A stretch of 64,000 nt of DNA, taken from the NCBI RefSeq assembly GCF_000712135.1, contig NZ_JOOE01000001.1, forward strand, positions 806,001 to 870,000, written 5' to 3'. The first letter of the stretch is position 1. Each line of letters starts with the position of its first letter. The notes beneath the pieces are model-generated. The model ran no database searches. It had not been told where the DNA came from and saw nothing but the letters and a program-made list of their open reading frames with translations. Positions 16,380 through 24,420 of this stretch are shown here, piece after piece. Both the position numbers and the translations under genes were made by a program. This DNA is from Sphingomonas sp. UNC305MFCol5.2 (GTDB lineage Bacteria; Pseudomonadota; Alphaproteobacteria; Sphingomonadales; Sphingomonadaceae).

Positions 16380-18458
16380 CTAGCCGTGCTTTGCACGGGC
16401 GCGGAAGTGATGGAGCAGCGGCTCGGTATAGCCGTTGGGCTGAGCCACGCCTTCGAAGACCAGTGCGCGGGCGGCCTGGAAGGCGAGGCTCTCGTCCTCG
16501 CGCCCCGCCATCGGGCGGTACAGCGGGTCTCCGGCGTTCTGCGCGTCGACCTTCACCGCCATCCGCCGGAGCGCCGCCTCGACATCGCCGGCACTCGCCA
16601 CATTGTGGAGCAGCCAGTTGGCGATGTGCTGCGATGAGATGCGCAGGGTGGCGCGATCCTCCATCAGCCCGACATCGTCGATATCGGGGACCTTGGAGCA
16701 CCCCACCCCCTGATCGATCCAGCGCACGACATAGCCGAGGATGCCCTGGGCATTATTGTCGAGTTCATGCGCGACCTCCTCGGGCGACCAGTTGCGGCCC
16801 TGCGCGACCGGGATCGTCAGCAGCGGCGCGAGACCCGGGACCGGTTCCGCCGCGATTTCGCGCTGACGGGCGAACACGTCGGTGCGGTGGTAATGGAGCG
16901 CGTGCAGCGTCGCCGCGGTAGGCGACGGTACCCAGGCAGTGTTCGCGCCGGCCTGAGGATGGACGCTCTTTTGCGCGAGCATGTCGGCCATCCGGTCCGG
17001 CGCTGCCCACATCCCCTTGCCGATCTGCGCCTTGCCCGAGAGCCCGCAAGCGAGGCCGATACGGACGTTGCGGTCCTCATAAGCCTTGATCCAGGCCGAC
17101 GCTTTCATCTCGGCCTTGGGCACCATCGGCCCGGCGCGCATGCTGGTGTGGATCTCGTCGCCCGTACGATCGAGGAAGCCGGTGTTGATGAAGGCGATGC
17201 GGTCCTTCACCGCGTGGATGCACGCCGCGAGATTTGCCGAGGTCCGACGCTCTTCGTCCATCACACCCACCTTGATCGTATGGCGCGGGAGACCGAGGAG
17301 ATCCTCGACCGCGTCGAACAGCCGGTCCGTGAAGGCGCATTCCTCCGGACCATGCATCTTGGGTTTGACGATGTAGATCGAGCCCGCGCGGCTATTGCGG
17401 AAACGCCCGAGCCCGCGCAGATCGTAGAGCGCGATCAGGCTGGTGACGATCGCGTCGAGAATGCCCTCGGGCGCCTCCTGTCCGTCCGCGAGCAACACGG
17501 CGGGGGTCGTCATCAAATGTCCGACATTGCGAACGAACAGCAGCGATCGTCCGGGCAGGTCGCCACGGTCGGGGTTCAATTGGCGCGTGACGCTCCGCCC
17601 GTTCTTGTCGAACCGCTCTTCCAGATCGCCCTGCATCAGCCCGAGCCAATTGGCATAAGCTGCGACCTTGTCCTCGGCATCGACCGCCGCGACCGAATCT
17701 TCAAGGTCGACGATCGTGGTGAGTGCCGATTCGAGCCGCACGTCGGCAATCCCCGCCGGATCGTCGCGGCCGATCGGATGCATGCGATCGACCACCACTT
17801 CGATATGGAGACCGTTATTCCGAAAGAGGAAACCATTGTTCGATCGCCGAATCAGCTTCTCCGGTTCGCACAGAAACAGGTCGATCTCTTCTAACGAGAC
17901 GACATCCGCCCAATCGATCGCGAGCGGCACGGCCTCATCGAGAAACGCCTTTGCTTTGGCGATCACCTCCGTCCCACGTTCGGGATCGTATCCGCCGGGC
18001 TTGGCGGCGCCCGGAAGCGCATCGGTGCCGTAGAGCGCATCGTACAGGCTGCCCCAGCGCGCATTGGCGGCGTTGAGCACGAAGCGCGCGTTGAGCGCAG
18101 GCACCACCAGCTGCGGCCCCGCCATCCGCGCGATCTCGTCGTCGACGTTCCGCGTGCCGATCGTGAAGGGCGCCGGTTCGGGAACGAGATAACCGATCTC
18201 GCGCAGGAACGCCTCCTGCGCGGCCGGATCGGCGGCGCGGCGCGGGTCCGCCGCACACCATGAATCGATCTGGGCCTGCAGAGCATCGCGCTTCGCCAGC
18301 AAGGCGCGATTCTCCGGCGCAAAACGCGCGAAAATCGCCGCCGCGCTCGCCCAGAACGCATCCGCCTCGATCGCCAGCCCCGGCAGCACGCGCGTCTCGA
18401 CGAAGCGCGCGAGCACTTCGGCGACCTTCAGACCGGCGCGATCGAGATAAGCAGACAT
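16380..18458 (-). CDS. glcB: Malate synthase G
   Basis: 692 residues, close to the ~720 of the G isoform. It condenses glyoxylate with acetyl-CoA to malate in the cytoplasm (glyoxylate bypass, glycolate use). Recognisable parts: [40 protein letters not shown] (acidic active-site loop), [32 protein letters not shown] (Arg and Glu of the active site) and [15 protein letters not shown]. The likely catalytic base Asp lies in the C-terminal region with [30 protein letters not shown]. It is downstream of, and in line with, the MarR gene at 18525-18980, which may control it. A D-2-hydroxyacid dehydrogenase (24421) in the window could also act on glyoxylate. Confidence 0.95.
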   Translation of the reverse strand: MSAYLDRAGLKVAEVLARFVETRVLPGLAIEADAFWASAAAIFARFAPENRALLAKRDALQAQIDSWCAADPRRAADPAAQEAFLREIGYLVPEPAPFTIGTRNVDDEIARMAGPQLVVPALNARFVLNAANARWGSLYDALYGTDALPGAAKPGGYDPERGTEVIAKAKAFLDEAVPLAIDWADVVSLEEIDLFLCEPEKLIRRSNNGFLFRNNGLHIEVVVDRMHPIGRDDPAGIADVRLESALTTIVDLEDSVAAVDAEDKVAAYANWLGLMQGDLEERFDKNGRSVTRQLNPDRGDLPGRSLLFVRNVGHLMTTPAVLLADGQEAPEGILDAIVTSLIALYDLRGLGRFRNSRAGSIYIVKPKMHGPEECAFTDRLFDAVEDLLGLPRHTIKVGVMDEERRTSANLAACIHAVKDRIAFINTGFLDRTGDEIHTSMRAGPMVPKAEMKASAWIKAYEDRNVRIGLACGLSGKAQIGKGMWAAPDRMADMLAQKSVHPQAGANTAWVPSPTAATLHALHYHRTDVFARQREIAAEPVPGLAPLLTIPVAQGRNWSPEEVAHELDNNAQGILGYVVRWIDQGVGCSKVPDIDDVGLMEDRATLRISSQHIANWLLHNVASAGDVEAALRRMAVKVDAQNAGDPLYRPMAGREDESLAFQAARALVFEGVAQPNGYTEPLLHHFRARAKHG

Positions 18459-18524
18459 GAAAACTCCTCCAGCAACGTCACGGTGCCTGGGGAGGGCATG
18501 CGCGGAGTATCCGGCGCGCGGCCG

Positions 18525-18980
18525 CTAATCAACCCCGCGATCGAGCGCGATCGCCGCCGCCTCGATCCGTTCGAGCATCGCGCGCAATTGCTCGCGCTCC
18601 TGATCCGAAAGCGTCGCGAAGATCCGCGCCTCGAACTCCAGCGCCTTGGGCGCCACCTGTTCATACAACGCCCAGCCCTGTTGCGAGAGCGTCAACAGGT
18701 GCGAGCGCTGGTCTTCGGGATTGGCGCCGCGCTGGATCAATCCGCGCTCGGCCAGCGCAATCGCCGCGCGACTTACGGTCACCTTGTCCATCCGCGTCCG
18801 GCCGCAGAGCGCCTGCTGGCTCATCGCGCCGCCTTCGGCGAGCACCGCCACCAGCCGCCATTCGGGAATACGCAGTCCAAATAGAGTGCGATACGCAGTC
18901 GCCACCGCGTCCGACACGGTGTTGGACGCGATCGAGAGACGATAGGGCAGGAATTCGTCGAGCTTCAGCTTCTTCGCCAT
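18525..18980 (-). CDS. MarR family transcriptional regulator
   Basis: 151 residues from ATG 18978-18980. A winged-helix DNA-binding domain lies in the middle (RIPEWRLVAVLAEGGAMSQQ, TRMDKVTVSRAAIALAERGLI, then the wing GANPEDQRSHLLTLSQQG), flanked by the dimerising helices. The frame is open 14 codons further upstream, but MAKKLKLDEF is the usual kind of MarR start. Sixty-six bases before glcB in the same direction, so it may regulate it. A palindrome TTGCA-N5-TGCAA lies 52 bases upstream of its start, in the region also holding a candidate forward-strand RNA, and is a good autoregulatory operator candidate. Confidence 0.87.
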   Translation of the reverse strand: MAKKLKLDEFLPYRLSIASNTVSDAVATAYRTLFGLRIPEWRLVAVLAEGGAMSQQALCGRTRMDKVTVSRAAIALAERGLIQRGANPEDQRSHLLTLSQQGWALYEQVAPKALEFEARIFATLSDQEREQLRAMLERIEAAAIALDRGVD

Positions 18981-19032
18981 AGCCGCACCGTGCTGCCATA
19001 TGCCGTTTGCTGCAAGTGACAACGTTGGCCGA

Positions 19033-19062
19033 TTGCATTTTCTGCAATGGTACCGGTATCAT
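19033..19062 (+). promoter_or_regulatory. Candidate promoter overlapping a MarR-type palindrome
   Basis: TTGCA-TTTTC-TGCAA (19033-19047) is a perfect 5-base inverted repeat of the kind MarR proteins bind. It overlaps a weak forward -35 (TTGCAT, 19033-19038), with TATCAT at 19057-19062 as -10 after an 18-base spacer. It would serve the candidate small RNA that ends at 19166. Confidence 0.35.
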
Positions 19063-19068
19063 TTCGCA

Positions 19069-19166
19069 CTTGCAACATCACCCGCTGCACTGCAGAAAGA
19101 TCAGGCCTTTCAGGCATCCTCTCCTAAAACTTTCAAACGGCCGTCCTTCGGGGCGGCCTTTTTTTT
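19069..19166 (+). ncRNA. Candidate small RNA with an intrinsic terminator
   Basis: A strong forward-strand terminator (19139-19166) has no forward gene before it: the flanking genes at 18525-18980 and 19165-20735 are both reversed. Any transcript it ends must start within the preceding ~160 bases. The segment just before the stem contains the C-rich single-stranded run CATCCTCTCCTAAAAC, able to pair with ribosome-binding sites, as in many trans-acting small RNAs. The 5' end is placed from the candidate promoter at 19033-19062 and is approximate. Expression is not shown. Confidence 0.4.
19139..19166 (+). terminator. Rho-independent terminator with TTCG loop
   Basis: GGCCGTCC, loop TTCG, GGGCGGCC (one G-T pair), then eight Ts. 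Direction is forward. The T run overlaps the end of the reversed small gene at 19165-19332, so on the reverse strand it may also serve as a weaker terminator. Confidence 0.8.
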
Positions 19167-19332
19167 ACTCGTCGTCCCGGCGCTGGAGCCGGTGCCATGG
19201 CTTGCGAGCGCCCAGGCCGACGACAAATTCGAAAAGCCCGTAGGCGACGATGAGCCCGACGAGGACTAGGGCCGCGATCCACCGAAAGGGCTCCGGTGGA
19301 CCGCCCAATCCGGAAAGGATTGCATCGATCAT
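19165..19332 (-). CDS. Small single-span membrane protein (55 residues)
   Basis: A short gene below common length cut-offs. It begins MIDAILSGLGGPPEPFRW, has one hydrophobic span (IAALVLVGLIVAYGLFEFVV, residues ~19-38) and a basic/acidic tail ending RLQRRDDE. The ATG overlaps the stop of the upstream aldehyde dehydrogenase (ATGA at 19329-19332), so it is translationally coupled to it. The TAA abuts the hairpin terminator. Reading frame, coupling and one clear membrane helix support a real gene; function unknown. It probably sits in the inner membrane with the charged tail in the cytoplasm. Confidence 0.65.
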   Translation of the reverse strand: MIDAILSGLGGPPEPFRWIAALVLVGLIVAYGLFEFVVGLGARKPWHRLQRRDDE

Positions 19333-20735
19333 TTCATCTGCCGCTTGATCGTGGCTTGCGTCGCCTTGCCGTAGGGCGGCTTCATCCCCGCCAGCTTCGC
19401 CACGTCGAGCCGTGCCTGCTTGTAGATGCTGCGCGCGTGGCTGAAGGTCCGGAAACCCGCTTCGCCGTGATAGGCACCCGTCCCCGACGGGCCGATACCG
19501 CCGAAGGGCAATTCCTCCTGGCTGACATGGAAAATCACGTCGTCGAGCGTCACGCCGCCCGAGATCGTGCGATCCAGCACATGCCGCCGCTCCGCCACGT
19601 CGCTGCCGAAATAATAGAGTGCCAGCGGCCGGTCGCGCCGGTTCACTTCGGCGATCGCGTCGTCGATATGGGCGTAGCTGCGCATCGGCAGGACCGGCCC
19701 GAATATCTCCTCCTGCATCACCGTCATGTCGTCGGTAGCTCCGCGGATGATGTGGAGCGGCATTTTCCGGCTGTTCGAGCTCGCGAAATCCTCATTCGCC
19801 GGATTGACCGCGATCACCTCCGCCCCCTTGGCCCGCGCATCCTCGATCCAGTCGTGGAGCCGCGCATGGTGCCGGTCGTTGATCACCGCCGTATAATCCC
19901 GATTGTCGAGCAGGGTCGGGTACATCGCCGAAGCCGCGCCGGTCAGCCCGGCGATGACCTCCGCCTCCTTCTCCTCGGGGACCAGCATGTAATCGGGCGC
20001 GAGGCAGATCTGCCCGGCGTTGAGCATCTTGCCCATCACCACGCGCTCGGCCGCCTGTGCGACGTTCGCCGAACGCCCGACCACCACTGGCGATTTGCCG
20101 CCCAGCTCGAGCGTCACCGGCACGAGATTGTCCGCGGCGGCATGGAGGATGTGCTTCGCGATCCCGGTCGCGCCGGTGAACAGCAGATGGTCGAACGGAA
20201 GCTCGGCGAAAGCCTTGCCTATCTCCGGTCCGCCGCTGACGAAGGCAAGTTCCTCGGGCGCGAAATAGCGCGGCGCCAGTTCCTCGAACAGAGCGGCCAC
20301 CACCGGGGTGAACTCGCTGGTCTTGACCATAGCGCGGTTGCCCGCGGCGAGCACTCCGGCGAGCGGGCTCATCACGAGGTTCACCGGGAAATTCCAAGGT
20401 GCGATGATGCCGACCACGCCCTTGGGCTGATATTCGATCCACGCGCGCCCACCGAGCAGTCCCAGCGGGAACATCGCCGGCTTGCGCTCGCTCCGCGACC
20501 AGCGCCCGACATGCTTGAGCGCATGTTTGAGCGGCCCCACTGATGCGGCGATGTCGGTGATCATCGATTGTTCGCGGCTGCGATGCCCGAAATCCTCGGA
20601 GAGCGCGTCGCAGAAGCGGCCGGCATTGTCGGCGATCATCGCGATCGCGCGCCTGAGCCGATCCTTGCGCGTCTCGACCGAAACAGGGAGCTCGGCCAAG
20701 AAGGCCGCACGCTGACGTTCGAGAATGTTCTTCAT
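19329..20735 (-). CDS. calB: Coniferyl aldehyde dehydrogenase (CalB-type aldehyde dehydrogenase)
   Basis: 468 residues from ATG 20733-20735. NAD(P)-dependent oxidation of an aldehyde to the acid. Key pieces: GVVGIIAPWNFPVNLVMSPL (cofactor site), VTLELGGKSPVVV (general base Glu), the catalytic-Cys segment NAGQICLAPDYMLVP and QEEIFGPVLPMRSY. The GQICLAPDY form is characteristic of the coniferyl-aldehyde dehydrogenase subgroup (lignin aromatics), but long-chain aldehydes are also possible. The open frame continues upstream into a REP repeat (20755-20836), giving false extra codons; the internal ATG is the likely start. Coupled to the 55-residue membrane protein. Confidence 0.85.
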   Translation of the reverse strand: MKNILERQRAAFLAELPVSVETRKDRLRRAIAMIADNAGRFCDALSEDFGHRSREQSMITDIAASVGPLKHALKHVGRWSRSERKPAMFPLGLLGGRAWIEYQPKGVVGIIAPWNFPVNLVMSPLAGVLAAGNRAMVKTSEFTPVVAALFEELAPRYFAPEELAFVSGGPEIGKAFAELPFDHLLFTGATGIAKHILHAAADNLVPVTLELGGKSPVVVGRSANVAQAAERVVMGKMLNAGQICLAPDYMLVPEEKEAEVIAGLTGAASAMYPTLLDNRDYTAVINDRHHARLHDWIEDARAKGAEVIAVNPANEDFASSNSRKMPLHIIRGATDDMTVMQEEIFGPVLPMRSYAHIDDAIAEVNRRDRPLALYYFGSDVAERRHVLDRTISGGVTLDDVIFHVSQEELPFGGIGPSGTGAYHGEAGFRTFSHARSIYKQARLDVAKLAGMKPPYGKATQATIKRQMK

Positions 20736-20754
20736 CGCATTTGTGTGATCCGAA

Positions 20755-20836
20755 CCGGGCTCCTGCGCAAGCAGGAGCCCAGAGTCACAGGCGCATCGCT
20801 TCGTCACCCTGGATTCCTGCTTTCGCAGGAACACGG
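20755..20836. repeat. Inverted pair of REP-like hairpins
   Basis: Left copy 20755-20788 has core GCTCCTGCGCAAGCAGGAGC. The right copy 20803-20836, read on the reverse strand, has core TTCCTGCGAAAGCAGGAA followed by TCCAGGGTGAC. Stem bases differ in a matched way. It lies between the prepilin peptidase and the aldehyde dehydrogenase genes. Confidence 0.8.
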
Positions 20837-20845
20837 ATTCGTGCG

Positions 20846-21604
20846 TTATGCCTGACTCAGCATTTGGCTAAGCCACACCAACCATGCGGCGGCGGCCAGC
20901 ATCACCCCGAACGGCATCCGGTCTGTCCCGGTGACCTTGCGTCCCGCACTGACGAAGCCGAGCACCGCCGCCAGCCCGATCGACGCTCCGGCGAGCAGCA
21001 CCATCGGCAGCGCCTGCCAGCCGAGCCAGCAGCCGATCGCCCCGAACAATTTAGGATCGCCGCCGCCCAGCCCCTGCCGCCCTCGGATCAGCCGATACGC
21101 CGCCGCGACCGCGGCCAGCGCGGCGTAACCACCGATACCGCCGATCAGCCGCGCGTCCATCGCCGGCGGGATGCCGAGCGCTCCTGTCGCCAGCCCCGCG
21201 GCGGCCAGCGATCCGGTGAGGAGGTTGGGCAGCCAGAATGCCGCAAGGTCCAGTGCCGCGAGCGCGAGCAGCAGCCATCCGAACACCGCACCGGCCACCC
21301 CGCCCGGGCCCGGCATGGCGACTCCCGCGGCGACCCCGATCGCCAGCCCGAGCAGTTCGGTAATCAGATGGCTGGGATGGATGGGCGCACCGCACCCCCG
21401 GCACCGCCCGCGCTGGAGTACGAAGCTCGCCACCGGCACCAGTTCCGTTCCGCCCAGTGCCTTGCCACACCCGTCGCATTCCGACCGTCCCCGCAGCGTT
21501 GACCGGCCTTTCGGCCAGCGAATCGCCACGGTGGCGATGAAGCTGCCGAAGACGAGCCCCAGCACGCCGAGCAATACCGGCCACAGCCAGGCGTCAATCG
21601 GCAT
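20846..21604 (-). CDS. Prepilin peptidase (A24 family), with methylase domain
   Basis: 252 residues, an integral inner-membrane aspartyl protease that trims type IV pilin or type II secretion pseudopilin leaders and methylates the new N terminus. The N-terminal cytoplasmic domain keeps both zinc-binding pairs (CDGCGK and CRGCGA). The two active-site aspartates are visible in ALDLAAFWLPNLLT and in the GxGD-type loop GLGGGDPKLFGAIG. About seven to eight hydrophobic segments. No pilin or secretion genes are nearby, so its partners are elsewhere. The start overlaps the end of the small membrane protein gene upstream by 11 bases. Confidence 0.9.
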   Translation of the reverse strand: MPIDAWLWPVLLGVLGLVFGSFIATVAIRWPKGRSTLRGRSECDGCGKALGGTELVPVASFVLQRGRCRGCGAPIHPSHLITELLGLAIGVAAGVAMPGPGGVAGAVFGWLLLALAALDLAAFWLPNLLTGSLAAAGLATGALGIPPAMDARLIGGIGGYAALAAVAAAYRLIRGRQGLGGGDPKLFGAIGCWLGWQALPMVLLAGASIGLAAVLGFVSAGRKVTGTDRMPFGVMLAAAAWLVWLSQMLSQA

Positions 21605-21854
21605 CGCGTGGCGGCCGCTTGCGGATCAGGTAACGATAGACGCCGAACACGTTGATGCAGAACAATACGAGGTTCTGCGTCCAGAGTGGCTCGTCGTCGG
21701 AGAGGAAGGCGCCGCTGATCCAGCAGATGCTGGAAGCGACGAAGAGCGCGAAGCCCCAGCCCGTCACGCGCCGGCCGAGATCGAGCGAGACCATGAAACA
21801 GGCGATGATGCCGCTGATCGAAGCTGCCCATTTGAGGATGTCGACGAGCGTCAT
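21594..21854 (-). CDS. Small membrane protein, uncharacterised
   Basis: 86 residues from ATG 21852-21854, with AGGAAAG upstream. Three hydrophobic segments (ILKWAASISGIIACFMVSLDLG, TGWGFALFVASSICWISGAFL, LVLFCINVFGVYRYLI) and a basic C terminus RKRPPRDAD. The arrangement resembles small PQ-loop/SemiSWEET-like or YgaP-type membrane proteins, but I see no decisive motif. Overlaps the prepilin peptidase start, so co-translated with it. Confidence 0.7.
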   Translation of the reverse strand: MTLVDILKWAASISGIIACFMVSLDLGRRVTGWGFALFVASSICWISGAFLSDDEPLWTQNLVLFCINVFGVYRYLIRKRPPRDAD

Positions 21855-21940
21855 TCGGGAGCTTTCCTGGGGCAGGGCGACGGCTTTTGCAAACCGTCGC
21901 ACGGATCACTAGATCGCCCTCAACAATCGAGAGGAAAACA

Positions 21941-23128
21941 ATGTCCGCCGACGATATCGTCATCGCCTCCTATGCCCGCACGCCGATGGGCAGCTTCCAG
22001 GGTTGCCTGACCGACGCCGGCGCGACCGACCTCGGCGCCACCGCAGTCGGCGCGGCAGTCGAGCGCGCGGGGCTGAAGGGCGATGCGATCGAGCGGATCT
22101 ACATGGGCTGCGTCCTCCCTGCGGGCCTCGGCCAGGCGCCCGCCCGCCAGGCCGCGCTCAAGGCAGGACTGCCACATCATATCGAGGCGACGACGATCAA
22201 CAAGATGTGCGGATCGGGGATGCAAGCGGCGATCATGGCCGCCGACGCGCTCGCCGCGGGCTCGGTCGACCTGCTCGTCGCGGGCGGGATGGAGAGCATG
22301 ACCAACGCGCCCTATCTCTCGCTGCGTCACCGCGCCGGTGCGCGAATCGGCCACGACGTGCTCAAGGACCATATGTATCTGGACGGGCTAGAGGATGCCT
22401 ATGAGCCGGGCCGGCTGATGGGCAGCTTCGCCGAGGAAACCGCGCAGGAATATCAGTTCACACGGGCAGCGCAGGACGAATTCGCGATCGCCTCGCTTCA
22501 ACGCGCGCAGAAGGCGCAGCAATCGGGCGCGTTCGACCGCGAAATCGTCCCCGTCGAGGTCAAGGGCCGCAAGGGCGTTATCACAGTTACTTTCGACGAG
22601 CAGCCAGCGAAGGGCGACCTTGCGAAAATCCCGACGCTCAAGCCGGCTTTCTCGAAGGACGGCACGATCACCGCCGCCAACGCCTCGTCGATATCGGATG
22701 GCGCCGCGGCGCTGGTGATGACGCGGATGCACGTCGCCGACCGGCTCGGCCTCAATCCGGTAGCGCGCGTTGTCGCTCATGCCGCCCACGCCCACGCCCC
22801 CGCCCGCTTCACCACTGCCCCGGTGTTCGCGATGCGCAAGGCGCTGGAAAAGGCGGGATGGCAGATCGGTGACGTCGACTTGTTCGAAGTCAACGAGGCG
22901 TTCGCCTGCGTCGCGATGATCGCGATGCACGATCTCGGCATCTCCCACGACGTGCTCAATGTGCATGGCGGCGCCTGTGCGCTCGGTCACCCGATCGGTG
23001 CCAGCGGGGCGCGCGTGCTTGCCACCTTGCTTTCGGCGCTCGAGACCAACGGCCAGAAGCGCGGCCTCGCCTCGCTCTGCATCGGCGGCGGCGAAGCGAC
23101 CGCGATGGCAGTGGAGCTGCTCGACTAG
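21941..23128 (+). CDS. Acetyl-CoA acetyltransferase (thiolase)
   Basis: 395 residues, full length. It interconverts two acetyl-CoA and acetoacetyl-CoA. Nucleophilic Cys is in TTINKMCGSGMQAAIMA; the NEAFACVAMIA segment and the GGACALGHPIGASGARV His segment are intact; the second active Cys lies in LCIGGGEATAMAVE. It could process acetoacetate/acetoacetyl-CoA from leucine breakdown, or act in ketone-body or PHB metabolism; nothing nearby decides. ATG 21941 follows GAGAGGAAAAC. It converges with the methyltransferase at 23130. Confidence 0.9.
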   Translation: MSADDIVIASYARTPMGSFQGCLTDAGATDLGATAVGAAVERAGLKGDAIERIYMGCVLPAGLGQAPARQAALKAGLPHHIEATTINKMCGSGMQAAIMAADALAAGSVDLLVAGGMESMTNAPYLSLRHRAGARIGHDVLKDHMYLDGLEDAYEPGRLMGSFAEETAQEYQFTRAAQDEFAIASLQRAQKAQQSGAFDREIVPVEVKGRKGVITVTFDEQPAKGDLAKIPTLKPAFSKDGTITAANASSISDGAAALVMTRMHVADRLGLNPVARVVAHAAHAHAPARFTTAPVFAMRKALEKAGWQIGDVDLFEVNEAFACVAMIAMHDLGISHDVLNVHGGACALGHPIGASGARVLATLLSALETNGQKRGLASLCIGGGEATAMAVELLD

Positions 23129-23129
23129 A

Positions 23130-23849
23130 TCAGGCTTCGGGCTTCCGACCACTCACACTGGTCGCGCAGCCAAAGAAATGCTTGCTGAAGACTACCTCTA
23201 GCCCTTCGGCGCGCAGCATCTCGGCAATGCCCGAGGCATCCCCGAAACGCGTGCTGTAGGTGCCGATCAGCGCGAAATCCTGGGCGCCGCGAAGCAATAG
23301 CCGTTCGACAAGCGGCAATATCGTCTTGAGGTGGAGCAGATAGAGCGGCCGGAGCCACCAGCCCCTGGGATCCGACGCCTCGATCATCGCAAAGCTGCCG
23401 CCCGGCCGCAGCACTCGCGCGATCAAGGCGGCGAGCCGCATATGCTGACCGGCATCGAAGGTCTTCAACCCGAAGGTCGAGATCACAAAGTCCGCACTGT
23501 CATCGGGCAAATCGCTCGCCAGAACATCGTCTTCGATGAACCCGATATGATGCGCGCGGTGCCGGTGCAATCGCTCGATCGCGCGGGCATGCATGCCGGA
23601 GGAAATGTCGACAGCTGTGATCGGGCCGACTTCAGGGAAACGCTTGAGGAGATGCGGCCAAACCTCGCCCGTCCCAGCCATCAGATCGTAGCCGCTCGGG
23701 CCCGGCGGCTCCGGCAGCGCGGCGACGCATTGCCGCCGCCATCGCTCGGTGAAGCCCATTGAGCAAATCCAGCTGAACGCGATATATTTGCCCGAACAGC
23801 GATCGAACACGCCTTTGACGAAGGCGGGGTCATAGATGTCGCGGCTCAC
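23130..23849 (-). CDS. Class I SAM-dependent methyltransferase (UbiE-like)
   Basis: About 239 residues from a GTG at 23847-23849, one base after the stop of the SH3 gene, so the two are coupled. The open frame extends much further upstream but there overlaps the SH3 gene in another frame and is not real. SAM-binding motif YDLMAGTGEVWPHLLKRFP, then VDISSGMHARAIERL, a motif II-like DFVISTFGLKTFD and VLRPGGSFAMIEASDPRG. A C-terminal hydrophobic helix (LRPLYLLHLKTILPLVERLLL) suggests membrane association, as in ubiquinone/menaquinone methyltransferases. Substrate unknown. Confidence 0.8.
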   Translation of the reverse strand: MSRDIYDPAFVKGVFDRCSGKYIAFSWICSMGFTERWRRQCVAALPEPPGPSGYDLMAGTGEVWPHLLKRFPEVGPITAVDISSGMHARAIERLHRHRAHHIGFIEDDVLASDLPDDSADFVISTFGLKTFDAGQHMRLAALIARVLRPGGSFAMIEASDPRGWWLRPLYLLHLKTILPLVERLLLRGAQDFALIGTYSTRFGDASGIAEMLRAEGLEVVFSKHFFGCATSVSGRKPEA

Positions 23850-23850
23850 T

Positions 23851-24327
23851 TCAGCGCAGCACTTCGCCGGGCTCGACGCCCCAGATGTGCGACTGTTCGA
23901 CATAACCGGTGCGGCCGCCCACATCGAAGCGGCACCAGTTATCCGCGCATTTGCTGATCGCCCCGACGACGCCGGGCTCGACCCGCCAGTTGATATGCGC
24001 ATCGAGCTGTGGTGCGGAGCGCAGTTCGGTGACTCCACCCACCACGATCGCGGTGCGCCGCTCGTCGAGGAAGTTGCGCAGCATCCAGCCCTGCGTGCCG
24101 CCCGGATCCTCGACCTTGCGCCACTCGCCGTAGATATCGAGCACCTTGAGCGGCAGATCACGCCGCTTGTAGAGCCAGCTTACCGGATAGTTGCGCCCCG
24201 GGCCGGTGCGCAGATGGGCCTTGTCGACGTCGATCGACACCCAATAAGGCGGCTTGCGTTGCGCCGCGACGGGCACGGCCAGCCCCAGCGCCACGACGCT
24301 CAGCACCAGCCAGGTTGCAAGCCGCAT
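23851..24327 (-). CDS. Periplasmic SH3-domain protein
   Basis: 158 residues with a clear signal peptide (MRLATWLVLSVVALGLAVPVAAQ). Two bacterial SH3-type repeats follow: KAHLRTGPGRNYPVSWLYKRRDLPLKVLDIYGEWRKVED with GWMLRNFL, and VTELRSAPQLDAHINWRVEPGVVGAI with WCRFDVGGRTGYVEQSHIWGV. Such proteins bind peptidoglycan or act as adaptors in the periplasm. ATG 24327 has AGGGGG upstream. Leads the small reverse operon with the methyltransferase; divergent from the dehydrogenase at 24421. Confidence 0.85.
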   Translation of the reverse strand: MRLATWLVLSVVALGLAVPVAAQRKPPYWVSIDVDKAHLRTGPGRNYPVSWLYKRRDLPLKVLDIYGEWRKVEDPGGTQGWMLRNFLDERRTAIVVGGVTELRSAPQLDAHINWRVEPGVVGAISKCADNWCRFDVGGRTGYVEQSHIWGVEPGEVLR

Positions 24328-24420
24328 TCGATCCCCCTTCGTCCTGTTCCCTGATAGTGCGAGCGGATACCACGCTTCAACCCGTTGACTGAGGCCTCGG
24401 CACCAGCCAATCCGCCCTGA

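Noticed and set aside
19000..19269. 89-codon forward frame over the candidate small RNA and terminator
   Set aside because: Runs through the terminator stem and T run, with no ribosome site; unlikely to be translated.
23850..24161. N-terminal extension of the methyltransferase frame
   Set aside because: It lies over the SH3 gene in another frame; a GTG right after the SH3 stop fits operon spacing.
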